64,000 nt of DNA from Kaistia terrae (GCF_026344005.1 NZ_JAPKNH010000008.1:1-64000); one strand, 5' to 3'; shown: positions 43,556-53,069, counted from the stretch's first letter. Notes: generated by a model not told the origin, from the sequence alone. A program made the numbers and translations.

Positions 43556-43577
43556 ATCGAGACAATGAGGTTCCCGC

Positions 43578-44537
43578 GTGTCCAGTGTCGCCTTGGTTGA
43601 TGAAATCCGTTCCGCATCGCGTGGAATCGTCCGTGAACTCGGCTTCATGGACCCGACGCTGGCCGGCACCGCCTATTCCGCCTCGGCGGTGCATGCGCTG
43701 CTGGAGGTCGAGCGCCGGGGATCGATGACCGCCGCCCAGCTCGTTCAGGTCCTGAAGCTGGAGAAATCCAGCATCAGCCGCATGCTCGGCAAGCTCATCG
43801 GCGCGGGCGAACTGATGGAGGCTGCCGGCGACGAGGACGGTCGCGTCAAGCCGCTGATGCTGACCGCGCAGGGCCAGCGCACCGTCGCCGGGATCCATGC
43901 CTTTGCTCGGGATCAGGTGACAGCGGCGCTCGCGCATCTGAACCCGGCCGAGCAACAGGCGGTGGCGCTGGGGCTTTCGTCTTACGCACGCGCCCTGGCG
44001 GCACGTGATCCGGCCGCTGGCGAAGCGGCGGCGCCGCCCATCGAAATCGTCACCGGCTACCAGCCCGGATGGATCGGGCGGGTGGCCGAGATGCACGCCA
44101 CGCACTATTCGCGGCACTGGGGCTTCGGGCAGTTCTTCGAGAGCACGGTGGCCAGCGGCGCAGCCGAGTTTACCAACCGGCTCGAAAATCCACGCAACCA
44201 GGCATGGGCCGCCATCCAAAACGGCCGGATCGTCGGCTCGATCGCCATCGACGGCGAGGATCTCGGCGACAACCAGGCGCATCTGCGCTGGTTCATCCTC
44301 GACGAGGTTTGTCGCGGCGGCGGCGTCGGCCGCCGGCTGCTGAGCGAGGCCGTCGCCTTCTGCGATCAGGCCGGCTTTGCCGCGACGCAGCTCTGGACCA
44401 TGAAAGGCCTCGACGCGGCGCGGCGGCTTTACGAAGCGCATGGCTTCGAACTGGCGAAGGAATGGCTCGGCACCCAATGGGGCGCCGAGGTGATCGAACA
44501 GCAGTTTTCGCGGCGGCGACCGGGCGGAGGGGCGTAG
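43578..44537 (+). CDS. MarR-GNAT fusion: helix-turn-helix regulator with acetyltransferase domain
   Basis: A 319-aa protein from GTG 43578 (GAGG 7 nt upstream). Residues about 1-145 are a MarR winged helix (SAVHALLEVERRGSMTAAQL, LKLEKSSISRMLGKLIGAGE). Residues about 155-315 are a GNAT domain (PGWIGRVAEMHATHYSRHWG, LRWFILDEVCRGGGVGRRLL with the acetyl-CoA loop, ATQLWTMKGLDAARRLYEAH). It could acetylate a small molecule or protein and switch its own promoter (operator 43539-43555). It stands alone between two catabolic operons. Confidence 0.9.
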   Translation: MSSVALVDEIRSASRGIVRELGFMDPTLAGTAYSASAVHALLEVERRGSMTAAQLVQVLKLEKSSISRMLGKLIGAGELMEAAGDEDGRVKPLMLTAQGQRTVAGIHAFARDQVTAALAHLNPAEQQAVALGLSSYARALAARDPAAGEAAAPPIEIVTGYQPGWIGRVAEMHATHYSRHWGFGQFFESTVASGAAEFTNRLENPRNQAWAAIQNGRIVGSIAIDGEDLGDNQAHLRWFILDEVCRGGGVGRRLLSEAVAFCDQAGFAATQLWTMKGLDAARRLYEAHGFELAKEWLGTQWGAEVIEQQFSRRRPGGGA

Positions 44538-44593
44538 GGCCGGCAGGCCCAGCCACCACGAAGGGTCCGATCGATGGCAGCGACCAAACTCGA

Positions 44594-44703
44594 CCATCAT
44601 CCTGAGGTGCACGGCAAAGCCGTGCCTCGAAGGAGGGTCCAGAGAGCGCTCCGCTGGACCCTCCTTCGAGGCTTCGCTGACGCGAAGCACCTCAGGATGA
44701 TGG
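44594..44703. repeat. Dispersed inverted repeat, family B (110 bp)
   Basis: The left arm starts CCATCATCCTGAGGTGC and the right arm ends GCACCTCAGGATGATGG. Inside are smaller hairpins (GCACGGC/GCCGTGC; CTTCGCTGACGCGAAG) and the GGAGGGTCCAG/CTGGACCCTCC pair. A longer relative is at 51315-51483. This repeat type is frequent between convergent genes in Hyphomicrobiales. It produces spurious antisense reading frames. Confidence 0.85.
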
Positions 44704-44738
44704 CAGAGCGATTCGATAGGCGTGGGCGCTCGGAAGCC

Positions 44739-45692
44739 TCAGTGGCCCTTCATCAGCGCCATGAATTCGGCCTCGAAGCGCGGGCGGTCGACGGTCATCG
44801 CGACATTGGCGTTGTGGAACGGGATCGCCGTGCGGCGGCGGTCAGCGACCGTCGAACCGCGCGTCAATTCGCCGTTGAGCTCGATGTCGACATACATCCG
44901 CTCCAGCCCGACGAGGCTGGGATCCTCGGCGACGGCGACCGCCAGCGGATCATGCAGGCCGCAGCCCTGGATGCCGGGATACATCGTCTTGTAGGCGTCG
45001 ACATAAAACGAAGTGATCTTCATCAGCGTGCGGGCGGCATCATCACCCTCGCGCGAAATCTCGTCCATCATGTCGGTCGAGAGCAGCGTCGTCATGGTGA
45101 CGTCCATGCCGACCAGCGTGACATTGGCGCCGGCCTGCAGCACGATGTGCGCGGCCTCGGGATCATTGGCGAAATTGGCGTCGACCATCGGCGCGATCGG
45201 GCCGTGGATGCCCGGATGCAGCACCGTCGAACCCATGACGACGATCTCCTTCACCAGCTTGGCGATCTCGGGCGCCTTGGTGATAGCGAGCGCGACATTG
45301 GTGATCGGGCCGACCGGGCAGAGCGTGATCTCGCCGGGGTTCTCCTTGATGACGCGGATCATCAGGTCGATGGCGTGCTCGTCGGTCGCCTTGATCTTCG
45401 GCTTGGGCAGTTCGACATCGCCGAGCGCATTGGAGCCGTGGATGTGATCGGCCATGCGCTTGTAGGGGCGGATCAGCGAGCGGCCGACGCCCTGCGCCAC
45501 CGGGATCTCGGGACGGCCGAGCAGTTCCAGGATCTTCAGCGTGTTCTCGGTCGCGATCACCGTGTCGGTGTTGCCGAAGGTGGTGGTCAGCGCCTCGAGC
45601 TTTATGCCCGGGCGGCGGACGGCATAGAAGATCGCCATGGCGTCATCGACGCCGGTGTCGACGTCGAGGATCATGCGGCAGGTTTCGGTCAT
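44739..45692 (-). CDS. Inosine-uridine-type nucleoside hydrolase
   Basis: A 317-aa protein starting MTETCRMILDVDTGVDDAMA. The calcium-binding DxDxGxDD motif (DVDTGVDDA) and EALTTTFGNTD are present, and the second metal segment VDANFANDPEAAHIVLQAGA carries the Asp/Asn ligands. GCGLHDPLAVAVAEDPSLV holds the catalytic His region. It cleaves nucleosides to base and ribose. It is the last gene after a nucleoside-type ABC importer, so imported nucleosides are probably hydrolysed at once in the cytoplasm. Confidence 0.92.
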   Translation of the reverse strand: MTETCRMILDVDTGVDDAMAIFYAVRRPGIKLEALTTTFGNTDTVIATENTLKILELLGRPEIPVAQGVGRSLIRPYKRMADHIHGSNALGDVELPKPKIKATDEHAIDLMIRVIKENPGEITLCPVGPITNVALAITKAPEIAKLVKEIVVMGSTVLHPGIHGPIAPMVDANFANDPEAAHIVLQAGANVTLVGMDVTMTTLLSTDMMDEISREGDDAARTLMKITSFYVDAYKTMYPGIQGCGLHDPLAVAVAEDPSLVGLERMYVDIELNGELTRGSTVADRRRTAIPFHNANVAMTVDRPRFEAEFMALMKGH

Positions 45693-45733
45693 GGCGTGGT
45701 TCCCCGGTTTCGTGGAATAGGCGTGAAAAACGA

Positions 45734-46663
45734 TCAGGCGTGCGCGGTGATGGTTTCCGTGGCGCGGCGCTTCAGCCGCTTGCGATGGCTGAGCGCCAGC
45801 GCCAGCAGCGTCACCACATAGGGCACGATATCGGTAAGCTGGTTGGGCAGGCCCTGGCTCTGCAGGCGGACGGAGAGCGCATCGGCGACGCCGAACAGCA
45901 CGCAGGCGAGCGCTGCCCAGAGCGGATGGTTGCGTCCGAGCATGACGGCGACGACGGCAATCCAGCCGCGGCCGGCGCTCATGTCTTCCGAAAAGATGCT
46001 GACCGTGCCGAGCGAAAGCTGGGCGCCACCAAGGCCGGTCAGGCCGCCGGCGAACAGCACGGTGAGCACGCGGTAGCGGGTGACGTCGATGCCCATCGTG
46101 CCGGCGGCGCTCGCATCCTCGCCGACGCCGCGCATCCGGAGGCCGAGCGGCGTGCGGAACATCATGATGGTCACGGCGGCGGTCAGGATCCAGGCGAGCC
46201 AGGTGATCGCGGTTTGCCGTGAGAAGATCCAGCCGATCCAGGGAATGGTATTGATCGCGTCGATGCGGATTTTTGTCAGCCCGACAATGCCGGGGTCCGA
46301 AAAGGTGCCGGAGACGCCGAACATCTGCCGCAGCAGATAGGCGGTAAGCCCGGCGGCCAGCAGGTTCATGCCGATGCAGATGACGACGCTGTCGCCTTTG
46401 AACACCGTCGCGCCATAGGCGAGGATCAGCGAGAACAGCACCGTGAAGACGATGGCGAATAGAACGCCGCCGAGCGCGCTGCCGGTGGCGTAGGAGCCGA
46501 CGACAGCGGCAAACGCGCCGACCAGCAGCTGGCCCTCCATAGCCATGTTGAAGACGCCGACCCGACCACAAAGCGTGCCGGCGAGCGCCGCCAGCAGGAT
46601 CGGCGTGATCGACTGGACCGCCGAATTGACCAGCGACGGCGTGATGAAGCTCATCAGGCTCAT
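45734..46663 (-). CDS. Nucleoside-type ABC permease (NupQ/COG1079-like)
   Basis: A 309-aa permease: TPILLAALAGTLCGRVGVFN (family-typical opening), GDSVVICIGMNLLAAGLTAY, RMRGVGEDASAAGTMGIDV (docking loop) and VTLLALALSHRKRLKRRA near the end. It overlaps the upstream permease by 4 nt and is followed after 41 nt by nucleoside hydrolase. It pairs with the 46660-47688 permease in an importer of the BMP/nucleoside class. Confidence 0.92.
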   Translation of the reverse strand: MSLMSFITPSLVNSAVQSITPILLAALAGTLCGRVGVFNMAMEGQLLVGAFAAVVGSYATGSALGGVLFAIVFTVLFSLILAYGATVFKGDSVVICIGMNLLAAGLTAYLLRQMFGVSGTFSDPGIVGLTKIRIDAINTIPWIGWIFSRQTAITWLAWILTAAVTIMMFRTPLGLRMRGVGEDASAAGTMGIDVTRYRVLTVLFAGGLTGLGGAQLSLGTVSIFSEDMSAGRGWIAVVAVMLGRNHPLWAALACVLFGVADALSVRLQSQGLPNQLTDIVPYVVTLLALALSHRKRLKRRATETITAHA

Positions 46664-47688
46664 GACGATTTCCTGCCCACGCCGTGGCGTATCGCGAGGA
46701 ACAGGATGATGACGGATTGCAGGATCATGGTGAGCACGCGCGGGATCGCCGTTTCGCGCTGCATGGCGAAGCCGCCCGTCTGCAGGCCGGCGAAAAACAG
46801 CCCGGCCGCGATCGCGCCGAGCGGCGCACCGCCGGCAAGCAGCGCCGCCATCAGGCCGGACCAGGTGTAACCGGGGGTCAAAAGCGCACCGTCCTGGTAG
46901 CGATAGAGCGAGCCGAGCACGAGGATGGCGCCGACGAGGCCGGCGATGGCGCCAGAGGCAAACATGACGCGCACCTGCTGCGCCGCCAGGCGGACGCCGC
47001 CATAGCCGGCGAATTTCGCGTTCAGCCCGCGCATGCGCAGCTCATAGCCGCCGACCGTGCGGCGGTCATAGAAGACGACGGCAGCAGCGACTACGATCAT
47101 CAAAATCAGGCCGATATTGAGCGGGCCGGAGATCACCGGAAGCCTCGCCGCGTCGGGGATCATCCGGGTCTGGGCAAGGCCGGTCGCCATGTCGCGTAGC
47201 GGGAAGCCGACGAGATAGGAGGCGATGCCGATCACCGGATAAGAAAGCAGCAGCGTCGAGATAAGCATCGGGATACCGAAGCGCGTCTCGCCCCAGGCGG
47301 CGAGCGAGGCATAGAGGCCCGACGCGACCATGGCGCAGAGGATCGAGGCTGCGATCAGCAGCGGCCCCGGCAGCGGCAGATAGAGGGCTGCCAGCGCCGC
47401 GACGAGGCCGCCGATGACGAGCTGGCCGTCGCCGCCGAGATTGACCATGCCGCCACGCAGCGGCAGCGCCGCCACCAGCGTCATGCCGACCAAGGGCACG
47501 GCCCAGTTGAGCGTGTTCGGCCAGTTTTGCGGCGCCAGGGCGCCGATCAGGATCTCGCGATAGGCGGCGATCGGATCACCGCCCGAGGCCAGCACCAGCA
47601 ACCCGCCGATCAGAATGCCGATGCCGATCGCCAGCGGCACGGCCGGGATACGCGGAAACCGGAAGGCCCGCACGCTACGCTCGCTCAT
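46660..47688 (-). CDS. Nucleoside-type ABC permease (NupP/COG4603-like)
   Basis: A 342-aa permease: PLAIGIGILIGGLLVLASGG, the COG4603 block AAYREILIGALAPQNWPNTL, VGMTLVAALPLRGGMVNLGG with the MVNLGGDGQ motif and ELRMRGLNAKFAGYGGVRLA as docking loop. It overlaps the ATPase stop by 4 nt and the next permease start by 4 nt. Confidence 0.92.
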   Translation of the reverse strand: MSERSVRAFRFPRIPAVPLAIGIGILIGGLLVLASGGDPIAAYREILIGALAPQNWPNTLNWAVPLVGMTLVAALPLRGGMVNLGGDGQLVIGGLVAALAALYLPLPGPLLIAASILCAMVASGLYASLAAWGETRFGIPMLISTLLLSYPVIGIASYLVGFPLRDMATGLAQTRMIPDAARLPVISGPLNIGLILMIVVAAAVVFYDRRTVGGYELRMRGLNAKFAGYGGVRLAAQQVRVMFASGAIAGLVGAILVLGSLYRYQDGALLTPGYTWSGLMAALLAGGAPLGAIAAGLFFAGLQTGGFAMQRETAIPRVLTMILQSVIILFLAIRHGVGRKSS

Positions 47689-49226
47689 GCGGCCTCCGTT
47701 CCGTCGAGATGCGCGTCGCGGACGCGGCCGGCCATCAGCAAGCCGAGCGTCTCCTCGTCAGCTTCAGCCGCCGGCAGTTCGGCCAGGATGCGGCCATCGA
47801 ACATCACCAGGACGCGGTCGGAAAGCGCCAGGATTTCGGTCAGCTCGGCCGAGACCAGCAGCACGGCGCTGCCGCGGTCGCGCTCGGCGACCAACTGGCC
47901 GTGGATGAACTCGATGGCGCCGACATCGACGCCGCGCGTCGGCTGCTCGGCGATCAGAAGCGGCGCGGCATGCGAGAGCTCGCGCGCGACCACCACCTTC
48001 TGCAGATTGCCGCCCGACAGCGTGCCGACGGCAAGCTGCTCGGAGCCGATCTTGACCCCGAACTTCTCGATCAACCTTTTCGCATGCGCCGTGACGGCGT
48101 TGCCATCGAGCAGGCGGCCGTTCGAAAGCGGTGGCTTGCGTTGGAAACCCATCGCCAGATTGTCGGCGGCGGAGGCGGCCAGCGCCGTGCCCGTCGTGGC
48201 GCGGTCCTCCGGGATATAGGCAAGGCCGGCGTCGCGATGGCGCTCGACGTCGAGGGCAGTCACGTCGGTGCCGTGGATCGAGACCGTGCCGCCATCCGGA
48301 ATGCGCAGGCCGGTCAGCGCCTCGATCAGCTCGGTCTGGCCGTTGCCGGCGACGCCGGCGATGCCGACGATTTCGCCAGCGCGAATGGAGAGATCGACAT
48401 GGTCGACCACCGGCTTGCCGCCATCGGTGGCGACGGTGAGGCCACGCGCTTCGAGCACGACCGCACCCGGATTGCCGGGGCTCTTCTCGACCGTCAGGTT
48501 GACCGCCCTGCCCGTCATGGCGCGGATGATCTCGCGCGCCGAGGTCTCTGACGTCACCATGCGGTCGACGACCTTGCCGTCGCGCAGCACGGTGACGCGG
48601 TCGGTGATCGCCATCACTTCGTGCAACTTGTGGGTGACGAACAGGATGGTGCGGTCGTCGGCGGTCAGGTTGCGGATGATGTCGAACAGGCCGTCGCGCT
48701 CCTGCGGCGTCAGCACGGCGGTCGGCTCGTCGAGGATCAGCACGCGGGCGTCGCGATAGAGCGCCTTCAGGATCTCGACACGCTGGCGCACGCCGACCGA
48801 AAGCTGGCCGACGATGGCGTTGGGATCGACCCGCAGGCTGTAGCGCTCGGCCAGCGCCGCGACGCGCTTTGCCGCCTCGCGCCGGTCGATGAAACCGAAG
48901 CGGGTCGGCTCCATGCCATAGACGACGTTTTCCCAGACAGTCAGCGAATTGAACAGCTTGAACGCCTGATGCACCATGCCCATCCCGGCGCCGATGGCGT
49001 CCAACGCGGAGCGATAGTGCATCTCGGTGCCGCGTAGAACGATGCGGCCGGCATCCGGGGTTTGCATGCCGTAGAGGATCGACATCAGCGTCGACTTGCC
49101 GGCGCCGTTTTCGCCCATCACGGCGTGAACCTCTCCGCGCAAGACGGAGAGGTCGATTTGGTCATTGGCGACGAGCGGCCCGTAGCGCTTGACGATGCCG
49201 GTGGCTTCGAGCTCGATCGTCGACAT
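47685..49226 (-). CDS. Nucleoside-type ABC ATPase with two nucleotide-binding domains (NupO-like)
   Basis: A 513-aa protein. The first half has VMGENGAGKSTLMSILYGMQ, LSVGVRQRVEILKAL and VLILDEPTAVLTPQE. The second has the degenerate GVAGNGQTELIEALTG, LSGGNLQKVVVARELS and LLIAEQPTRGVD (Gln after Glu, usual in this group). Length and order match NupO/YufO-type ATPases. It follows the binding-protein gene by 20 nt. Confidence 0.93.
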   Translation of the reverse strand: MSTIELEATGIVKRYGPLVANDQIDLSVLRGEVHAVMGENGAGKSTLMSILYGMQTPDAGRIVLRGTEMHYRSALDAIGAGMGMVHQAFKLFNSLTVWENVVYGMEPTRFGFIDRREAAKRVAALAERYSLRVDPNAIVGQLSVGVRQRVEILKALYRDARVLILDEPTAVLTPQERDGLFDIIRNLTADDRTILFVTHKLHEVMAITDRVTVLRDGKVVDRMVTSETSAREIIRAMTGRAVNLTVEKSPGNPGAVVLEARGLTVATDGGKPVVDHVDLSIRAGEIVGIAGVAGNGQTELIEALTGLRIPDGGTVSIHGTDVTALDVERHRDAGLAYIPEDRATTGTALAASAADNLAMGFQRKPPLSNGRLLDGNAVTAHAKRLIEKFGVKIGSEQLAVGTLSGGNLQKVVVARELSHAAPLLIAEQPTRGVDVGAIEFIHGQLVAERDRGSAVLLVSAELTEILALSDRVLVMFDGRILAELPAAEADEETLGLLMAGRVRDAHLDGTEAA

Positions 49227-49246
49227 ATCTCAGAAAAACCGCCTGC

Positions 49247-50260
49247 TTACTTCGCGAGCTGCATCGGATCGGCGACCTTCACCGTTCCAGCGACAACCTC
49301 GTCGCGCAGCGCCTTCACCTTGGCGATCACGTCCGGGAATTTGGCGATCAGGCAGCCCGAATCCTCGATGCCCGGCTCCAGGCTGGTCAGCGTCATGCCG
49401 CCCTCGGCGAGGCCGTAGGTGGCGAAGGCCGGCTGGTCGCCCTTGAACAGGCCCGCGACGCCCTTTTCAATGACGATGTCGGTACGCTTCTGGACGTTGT
49501 CCATGACAAGGCCGGGAGCCTGCGGGCACTGGTTGCTGTCAACGCCGAAAGCGGCGGCGCCCGGAAGGTCTTCCATGGCCTTGAAGATGCCGCCATTCGA
49601 GCCGGCGCCGCCGGCCATGATCCGATCCGTATTGTCGGAGACCATGATGCTGGCGCGCTGCTGGCCGCGAGCCGGATCGGAGAACGGGTTGTTGCCGCCG
49701 ATCCAGAGCGTCGGGGCGATCTCGATTTCCGGCTTCACATGCTTGGCGCCTTCGGCGAAGGCGTCGGTGTAGCGATGGATGAAGGGGATATCGAGCGCGC
49801 CGATGGCGCCGACCTTGCCGGTCTCGCTGGTCAGGCCCGCGACGGCGCCGGCCAGGAAGCTGGCTTCATACTCGCGGAACACCGAGCAATAGATATTGGC
49901 GACCGGCGTCTGCGGGCAGCTGTCGACGAGCAGGAATTTCGTGTCCGGATAGGCCTTGGCGACTTCCGGCAGCACGTCGTTGAACTCGAAGCCGACAGCG
50001 ATCACGACCTTGGCGCCTTCCTTGGCGGCGGCGTCGAGATTCTGGCGGATCGTCGTCGGGTCTGTGCTCTCATAGATCTTGGCGGTGGCGCCCGCGGCTT
50101 CCGCCGCCTTCTCGGTGCCGGCCTTGGCGAGCTTCAGGAAGTCGTTCACGCCAACCGGATTGGGCGAGACGAAGACGACCAACGGCTTGGCGTCCTGCGC
50201 CTGAGCCGTCGTCACCGCCATCAGCGCAGCCGCGCCAGCCAAAAGACCCCGAAGCCTCAT
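49247..50260 (-). CDS. BMP-family (PnrA-like) nucleoside-binding protein
   Basis: A 337-aa protein from ATG 50260 (GGAGATTGCAG before it). The signal peptide MRLRGLLAGAAALMAVTTAQ ends at about AQA, without a lipobox Cys. BMP features are KPLVVFVSPNPVGVNDFLKL, VIAVGFEFNDVLPEVAKAYP, EASFLAGAVAGLTSETGKVG and IDIVIEKG-like ending (KRTDIVIEKGVAGLFKGD). It is the first gene of the operon. Purine or pyrimidine nucleosides are the likely ligands given the nucleoside hydrolase. Confidence 0.9.
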   Translation of the reverse strand: MRLRGLLAGAAALMAVTTAQAQDAKPLVVFVSPNPVGVNDFLKLAKAGTEKAAEAAGATAKIYESTDPTTIRQNLDAAAKEGAKVVIAVGFEFNDVLPEVAKAYPDTKFLLVDSCPQTPVANIYCSVFREYEASFLAGAVAGLTSETGKVGAIGALDIPFIHRYTDAFAEGAKHVKPEIEIAPTLWIGGNNPFSDPARGQQRASIMVSDNTDRIMAGGAGSNGGIFKAMEDLPGAAAFGVDSNQCPQAPGLVMDNVQKRTDIVIEKGVAGLFKGDQPAFATYGLAEGGMTLTSLEPGIEDSGCLIAKFPDVIAKVKALRDEVVAGTVKVADPMQLAK

Positions 50261-50435
50261 CTGCAATCTCCTGCATGTGGAATGGCCGGAAGATATCGAC
50301 TCAAGGATGGCGCCACAACTACGATTGACCGCATATCGATCATGCCTATTCTGCGCGCAGGCGATACCGCTGCGCGTCCAGTGACTTGCCCTGTGTACTG
50401 GCTTTAACGACCCTCTGCCGACGATTGGATTCTCG

Positions 50436-51275
50436 ATGTCGAAATACGTGACCCGCCGCCCCGACAAGGCCCTGCCCGTGCGCAAAGGACCGGTTTTTCC
50501 GATCCATGCCGGCAAGGGCTTCCTCGTCACAGGCGGCACGGGCGGCATCGGCCGATCCATCGCGGAATTGCTGATCGCGCAGGGCGCCCACGTCGTCATC
50601 GCGGATCTGAAGCAGGCAAGCGTCGACGCCACGGCTGAAGCGCTGGGCGGCGCGGCCGGCGGCTGTTTCGGCATCGCCATGGATGTTGCCTGGGAAGAGG
50701 CGGTCGCGGAAGGCGTCGCCAAGGCGATCGACCTGCTCGGCCGCGTCGACGGCCTCGTCAACTGCGCGGCAATCGTGCTGCACTCAGACCCGCTGGCGAT
50801 CTCGCGCGCCGACTGGCAGAAGCAGTTCGAGATCAATCTGTTCGGTGCCTATGACATTTCGCGCCTCGTCGCCGCGCACATGATCGAGCACGACATCCAG
50901 GGCGCCATCGTCTCGATCGCCTCCGAGGCCGGCAAGAAGGGCCATGTCGAGTCGCTCGCCTACAGCGCCTCCAAGGCCGGCATGATCTCGATGACCCGGA
51001 TGCTGTCGGAAGCCCTTGCGCCCTACGACATCAACGTCAACTGCGTCTGCCCCGGCGGCGTGGCGACGCCGATGCTGAAGGAGGTCTCGGAAGCCTATTC
51101 GGAATTCACCGCCGAGCCGGCGCCGGCGATCTTCGACAAGATGCTGTCGGCGCAGCTGGTGCGCCATCTGCAGCCCGTCGAGGTGGCGCGGGTCACGTCC
51201 TTCCTGCTCGGCGACGACGCCATGCTGGTGCGCGGCCAGGCGATCAACGCCGACGCGGGCGAAACGCCTTATTGA
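50436..51275 (+). CDS. SDR-family NAD(P)-dependent oxidoreductase
   Basis: A 279-aa classical SDR with a short N-terminal extension (about 25 residues, MSKYVTRRPDKALPVRKGPV) before the cofactor motif FLVTGGTGGIGRSIA. NCAAIVLHSDP replaces the usual NNAG, Ser is in SIASEAGKKGH and Tyr/Lys in AYSASKAGMISM. It is divergent from the nucleoside importer and a single-gene unit. A sugar or polyol substrate is plausible, not shown. Confidence 0.83.
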   Translation: MSKYVTRRPDKALPVRKGPVFPIHAGKGFLVTGGTGGIGRSIAELLIAQGAHVVIADLKQASVDATAEALGGAAGGCFGIAMDVAWEEAVAEGVAKAIDLLGRVDGLVNCAAIVLHSDPLAISRADWQKQFEINLFGAYDISRLVAAHMIEHDIQGAIVSIASEAGKKGHVESLAYSASKAGMISMTRMLSEALAPYDINVNCVCPGGVATPMLKEVSEAYSEFTAEPAPAIFDKMLSAQLVRHLQPVEVARVTSFLLGDDAMLVRGQAINADAGETPY

Positions 51276-51314
51276 GGGAAGCAAGCCCCCGGCACTTTTC
51301 CCGACAAAGCTCGA

Positions 51315-51483
51315 CCATCATCCTGAGGTGCCCGGCAGAGCCGGGCCTCGAAGGAGGGTCCAGCGAACCGCCTGATGGAGAAATCGGGGTCGATCTCGTC
51401 GGACTTCCGACGCTCGCCAGAGTGGAGTGCCAACTGGACCCTCCTTCGAGGCTTCGCTTGCGCGAAGCACCTCAGGACGATGG
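51315..51483. repeat. Dispersed inverted repeat, family B (longer copy)
   Basis: The outer arms CCATCATCCTGAGGTGC and GCACCTCAGGACGATGG and the inner GGAGGGTCCAG/CTGGACCCTCC pair match the 44594 copy. The central spacer is longer here (about 51363-51433 against about 10 nt), so an insertion into, or a variant of, the repeat is visible. Confidence 0.82.
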
Positions 51484-51527
51484 TCGTGCCGGCCGACCGG
51501 CTCAGAGCGGCCAAGACGGCTCTCTTG

Positions 51528-53069
51528 CTATGGCACAGGCTGGCACGTGGGAACGGCGGACCTCGTCTCCGCCTCACCCCGCCCAAACACAACATAGCTC
51601 GCCAGCGCCAGCAGCCAGACGGCGAGGCCGCCATAGAGCAGGATCCAGCCGAAGCCCTGCGTCAGTGCCTGATGCACGATCGCCGGCGACAAGCCGCCCT
51701 CGGACGGAACCGTCGCGCCGGCCGCGATCTGCTGCGCCAGCTGGCGCAGCGTCGCGCCATCGACGTCGCCCGGCAGCGCCGACTGAAGCGATGCGCGTAC
51801 GCCCTCGACCAGCAGGAAGCCCATCAGCGCGATGTTGATGGCGAGCGAGATCATCCGCGCGCTCATGTCGATGCCGGACGCCATGCCGGCCCGGTTGGCG
51901 GCGACCGCGCCCGTCGTCGTGTTGGTGACCGGCGTGTTGGTGAAGCCGAGGCCGATGCCGGCCAGCACGCAGCCGGGCAGCATGGTGAGCCAGCTCGCCG
52001 CCTCGACGCTGCTGCCCCACTTCATAGCCAGGAAGCCGGCGCCGATGAAAAACAGGCCGGCCGGGATGACGAGGCCGGGGCGGTAGCGCAGCGACAGGCG
52101 CTCGGCCAAAGGCGGCACGACGAGGGTCGGCAGCGTGTAGGCGAGCAGCGCGGTGCCGGCGGCGACGCTGTCATAGCCGAGGCCGGCCTGGAACCAGATC
52201 GGCAGGTAGATCATGAACGGCCAGAAGCTGACATTCATCGCGGCCGAGCCGATCACCGCGCCGGAGAACGGGCGGATGCGGAACACGGAAAAATCGAACA
52301 TCGGTCGCGGGCTGCGCTTCTCGGCAACCAGGAAGCCGAGGAAGCTCGCGATCGCGACGGCGAGGATCGCCAGCGCCGCCCGACTGGCAAAGCCGAGATC
52401 CGGGCCCTGGGTGATGAAGAAGGTGAGCGCGAACACAGACAGCGACAAGGTCAGGATGCCGGCGAGATCGAGATGCGTCGCCTCGGGGTCACGCGATTCC
52501 TCGACGCCGCCGAGCGCCAGTCCCAGCGTCACCAGGCTGAGCGCGACATGGACGAGAAACACCCATTCCCAGCTCCAGACCGCGACGATGGCGCCGCCGA
52601 CGATCGGGCCGAAACCGAGGCCGATGCCGAAAATGATGCCCCACCAGCCGAACGCCATGCCGCGCGCGCGGCCGTAGCGGAACTGGTGCGACAGCACCGC
52701 GACCTGGCAGATCAGCATGACGCCCCCGCTCAGGCCCTGGACGAAGCGGGCGGCAATCAGCACCGAGACGCTCTCCGTCAGGCCGCAGATCAGCGAGGCC
52801 AAGCCGAAGGCGGCGATGCCGATCAGGAAGACACGCTTGCGGCCGTAGCGATCGGCCAGCGTGCCGGTCGCCATCAGCACCGTCGTCACCGCGAGGGTGT
52901 AGGCGTTCATGATCCATTGCAGCTCGATGAAATCGGCATGCATCACCTTCTCCAGCGTCGGCAGGATCGCGGGCACGCTGGAAATCTCCAGGCCGAACAT
53001 CAGCGAGGAAAGGCAGACGGCGGCAAGCGCGACAAGGGCGCGACGCGATGGGGATGGGGAATGGGACAT
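51528..53069 (-). CDS. MFS exporter, DHA2 (EmrB/QacA) family with 14 spans expected
   Basis: About 513 aa from ATG 53069 (TTG 53087 is possible). VAAVCLSSLMFGLEISSVPA opens the first span and LQWIMNAYTLAVTTVLMATG the second. GTLADRYGRKRVFLIGIAAF is the A-motif loop, and GLSGGVMLICQVAVLSHQF follows. The DHA2-type C-motif region is FGWWGIIFGIGLGFGPIVGG. It is divergent from a LysR gene, so it is probably inducible efflux of a toxic organic compound. Confidence 0.88.
   Translation of the reverse strand: MSHSPSPSRRALVALAAVCLSSLMFGLEISSVPAILPTLEKVMHADFIELQWIMNAYTLAVTTVLMATGTLADRYGRKRVFLIGIAAFGLASLICGLTESVSVLIAARFVQGLSGGVMLICQVAVLSHQFRYGRARGMAFGWWGIIFGIGLGFGPIVGGAIVAVWSWEWVFLVHVALSLVTLGLALGGVEESRDPEATHLDLAGILTLSLSVFALTFFITQGPDLGFASRAALAILAVAIASFLGFLVAEKRSPRPMFDFSVFRIRPFSGAVIGSAAMNVSFWPFMIYLPIWFQAGLGYDSVAAGTALLAYTLPTLVVPPLAERLSLRYRPGLVIPAGLFFIGAGFLAMKWGSSVEAASWLTMLPGCVLAGIGLGFTNTPVTNTTTGAVAANRAGMASGIDMSARMISLAINIALMGFLLVEGVRASLQSALPGDVDGATLRQLAQQIAAGATVPSEGGLSPAIVHQALTQGFGWILLYGGLAVWLLALASYVVFGRGEAETRSAVPTCQPVP

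Noticed and set aside
51269-51634. Small open frames encoding LRGFA-AKHLR-type peptides at the family B repeats
   Set aside because: These are translations of the repeat itself and occur at both copies (44594 and 51315). They have no start signals or family support.
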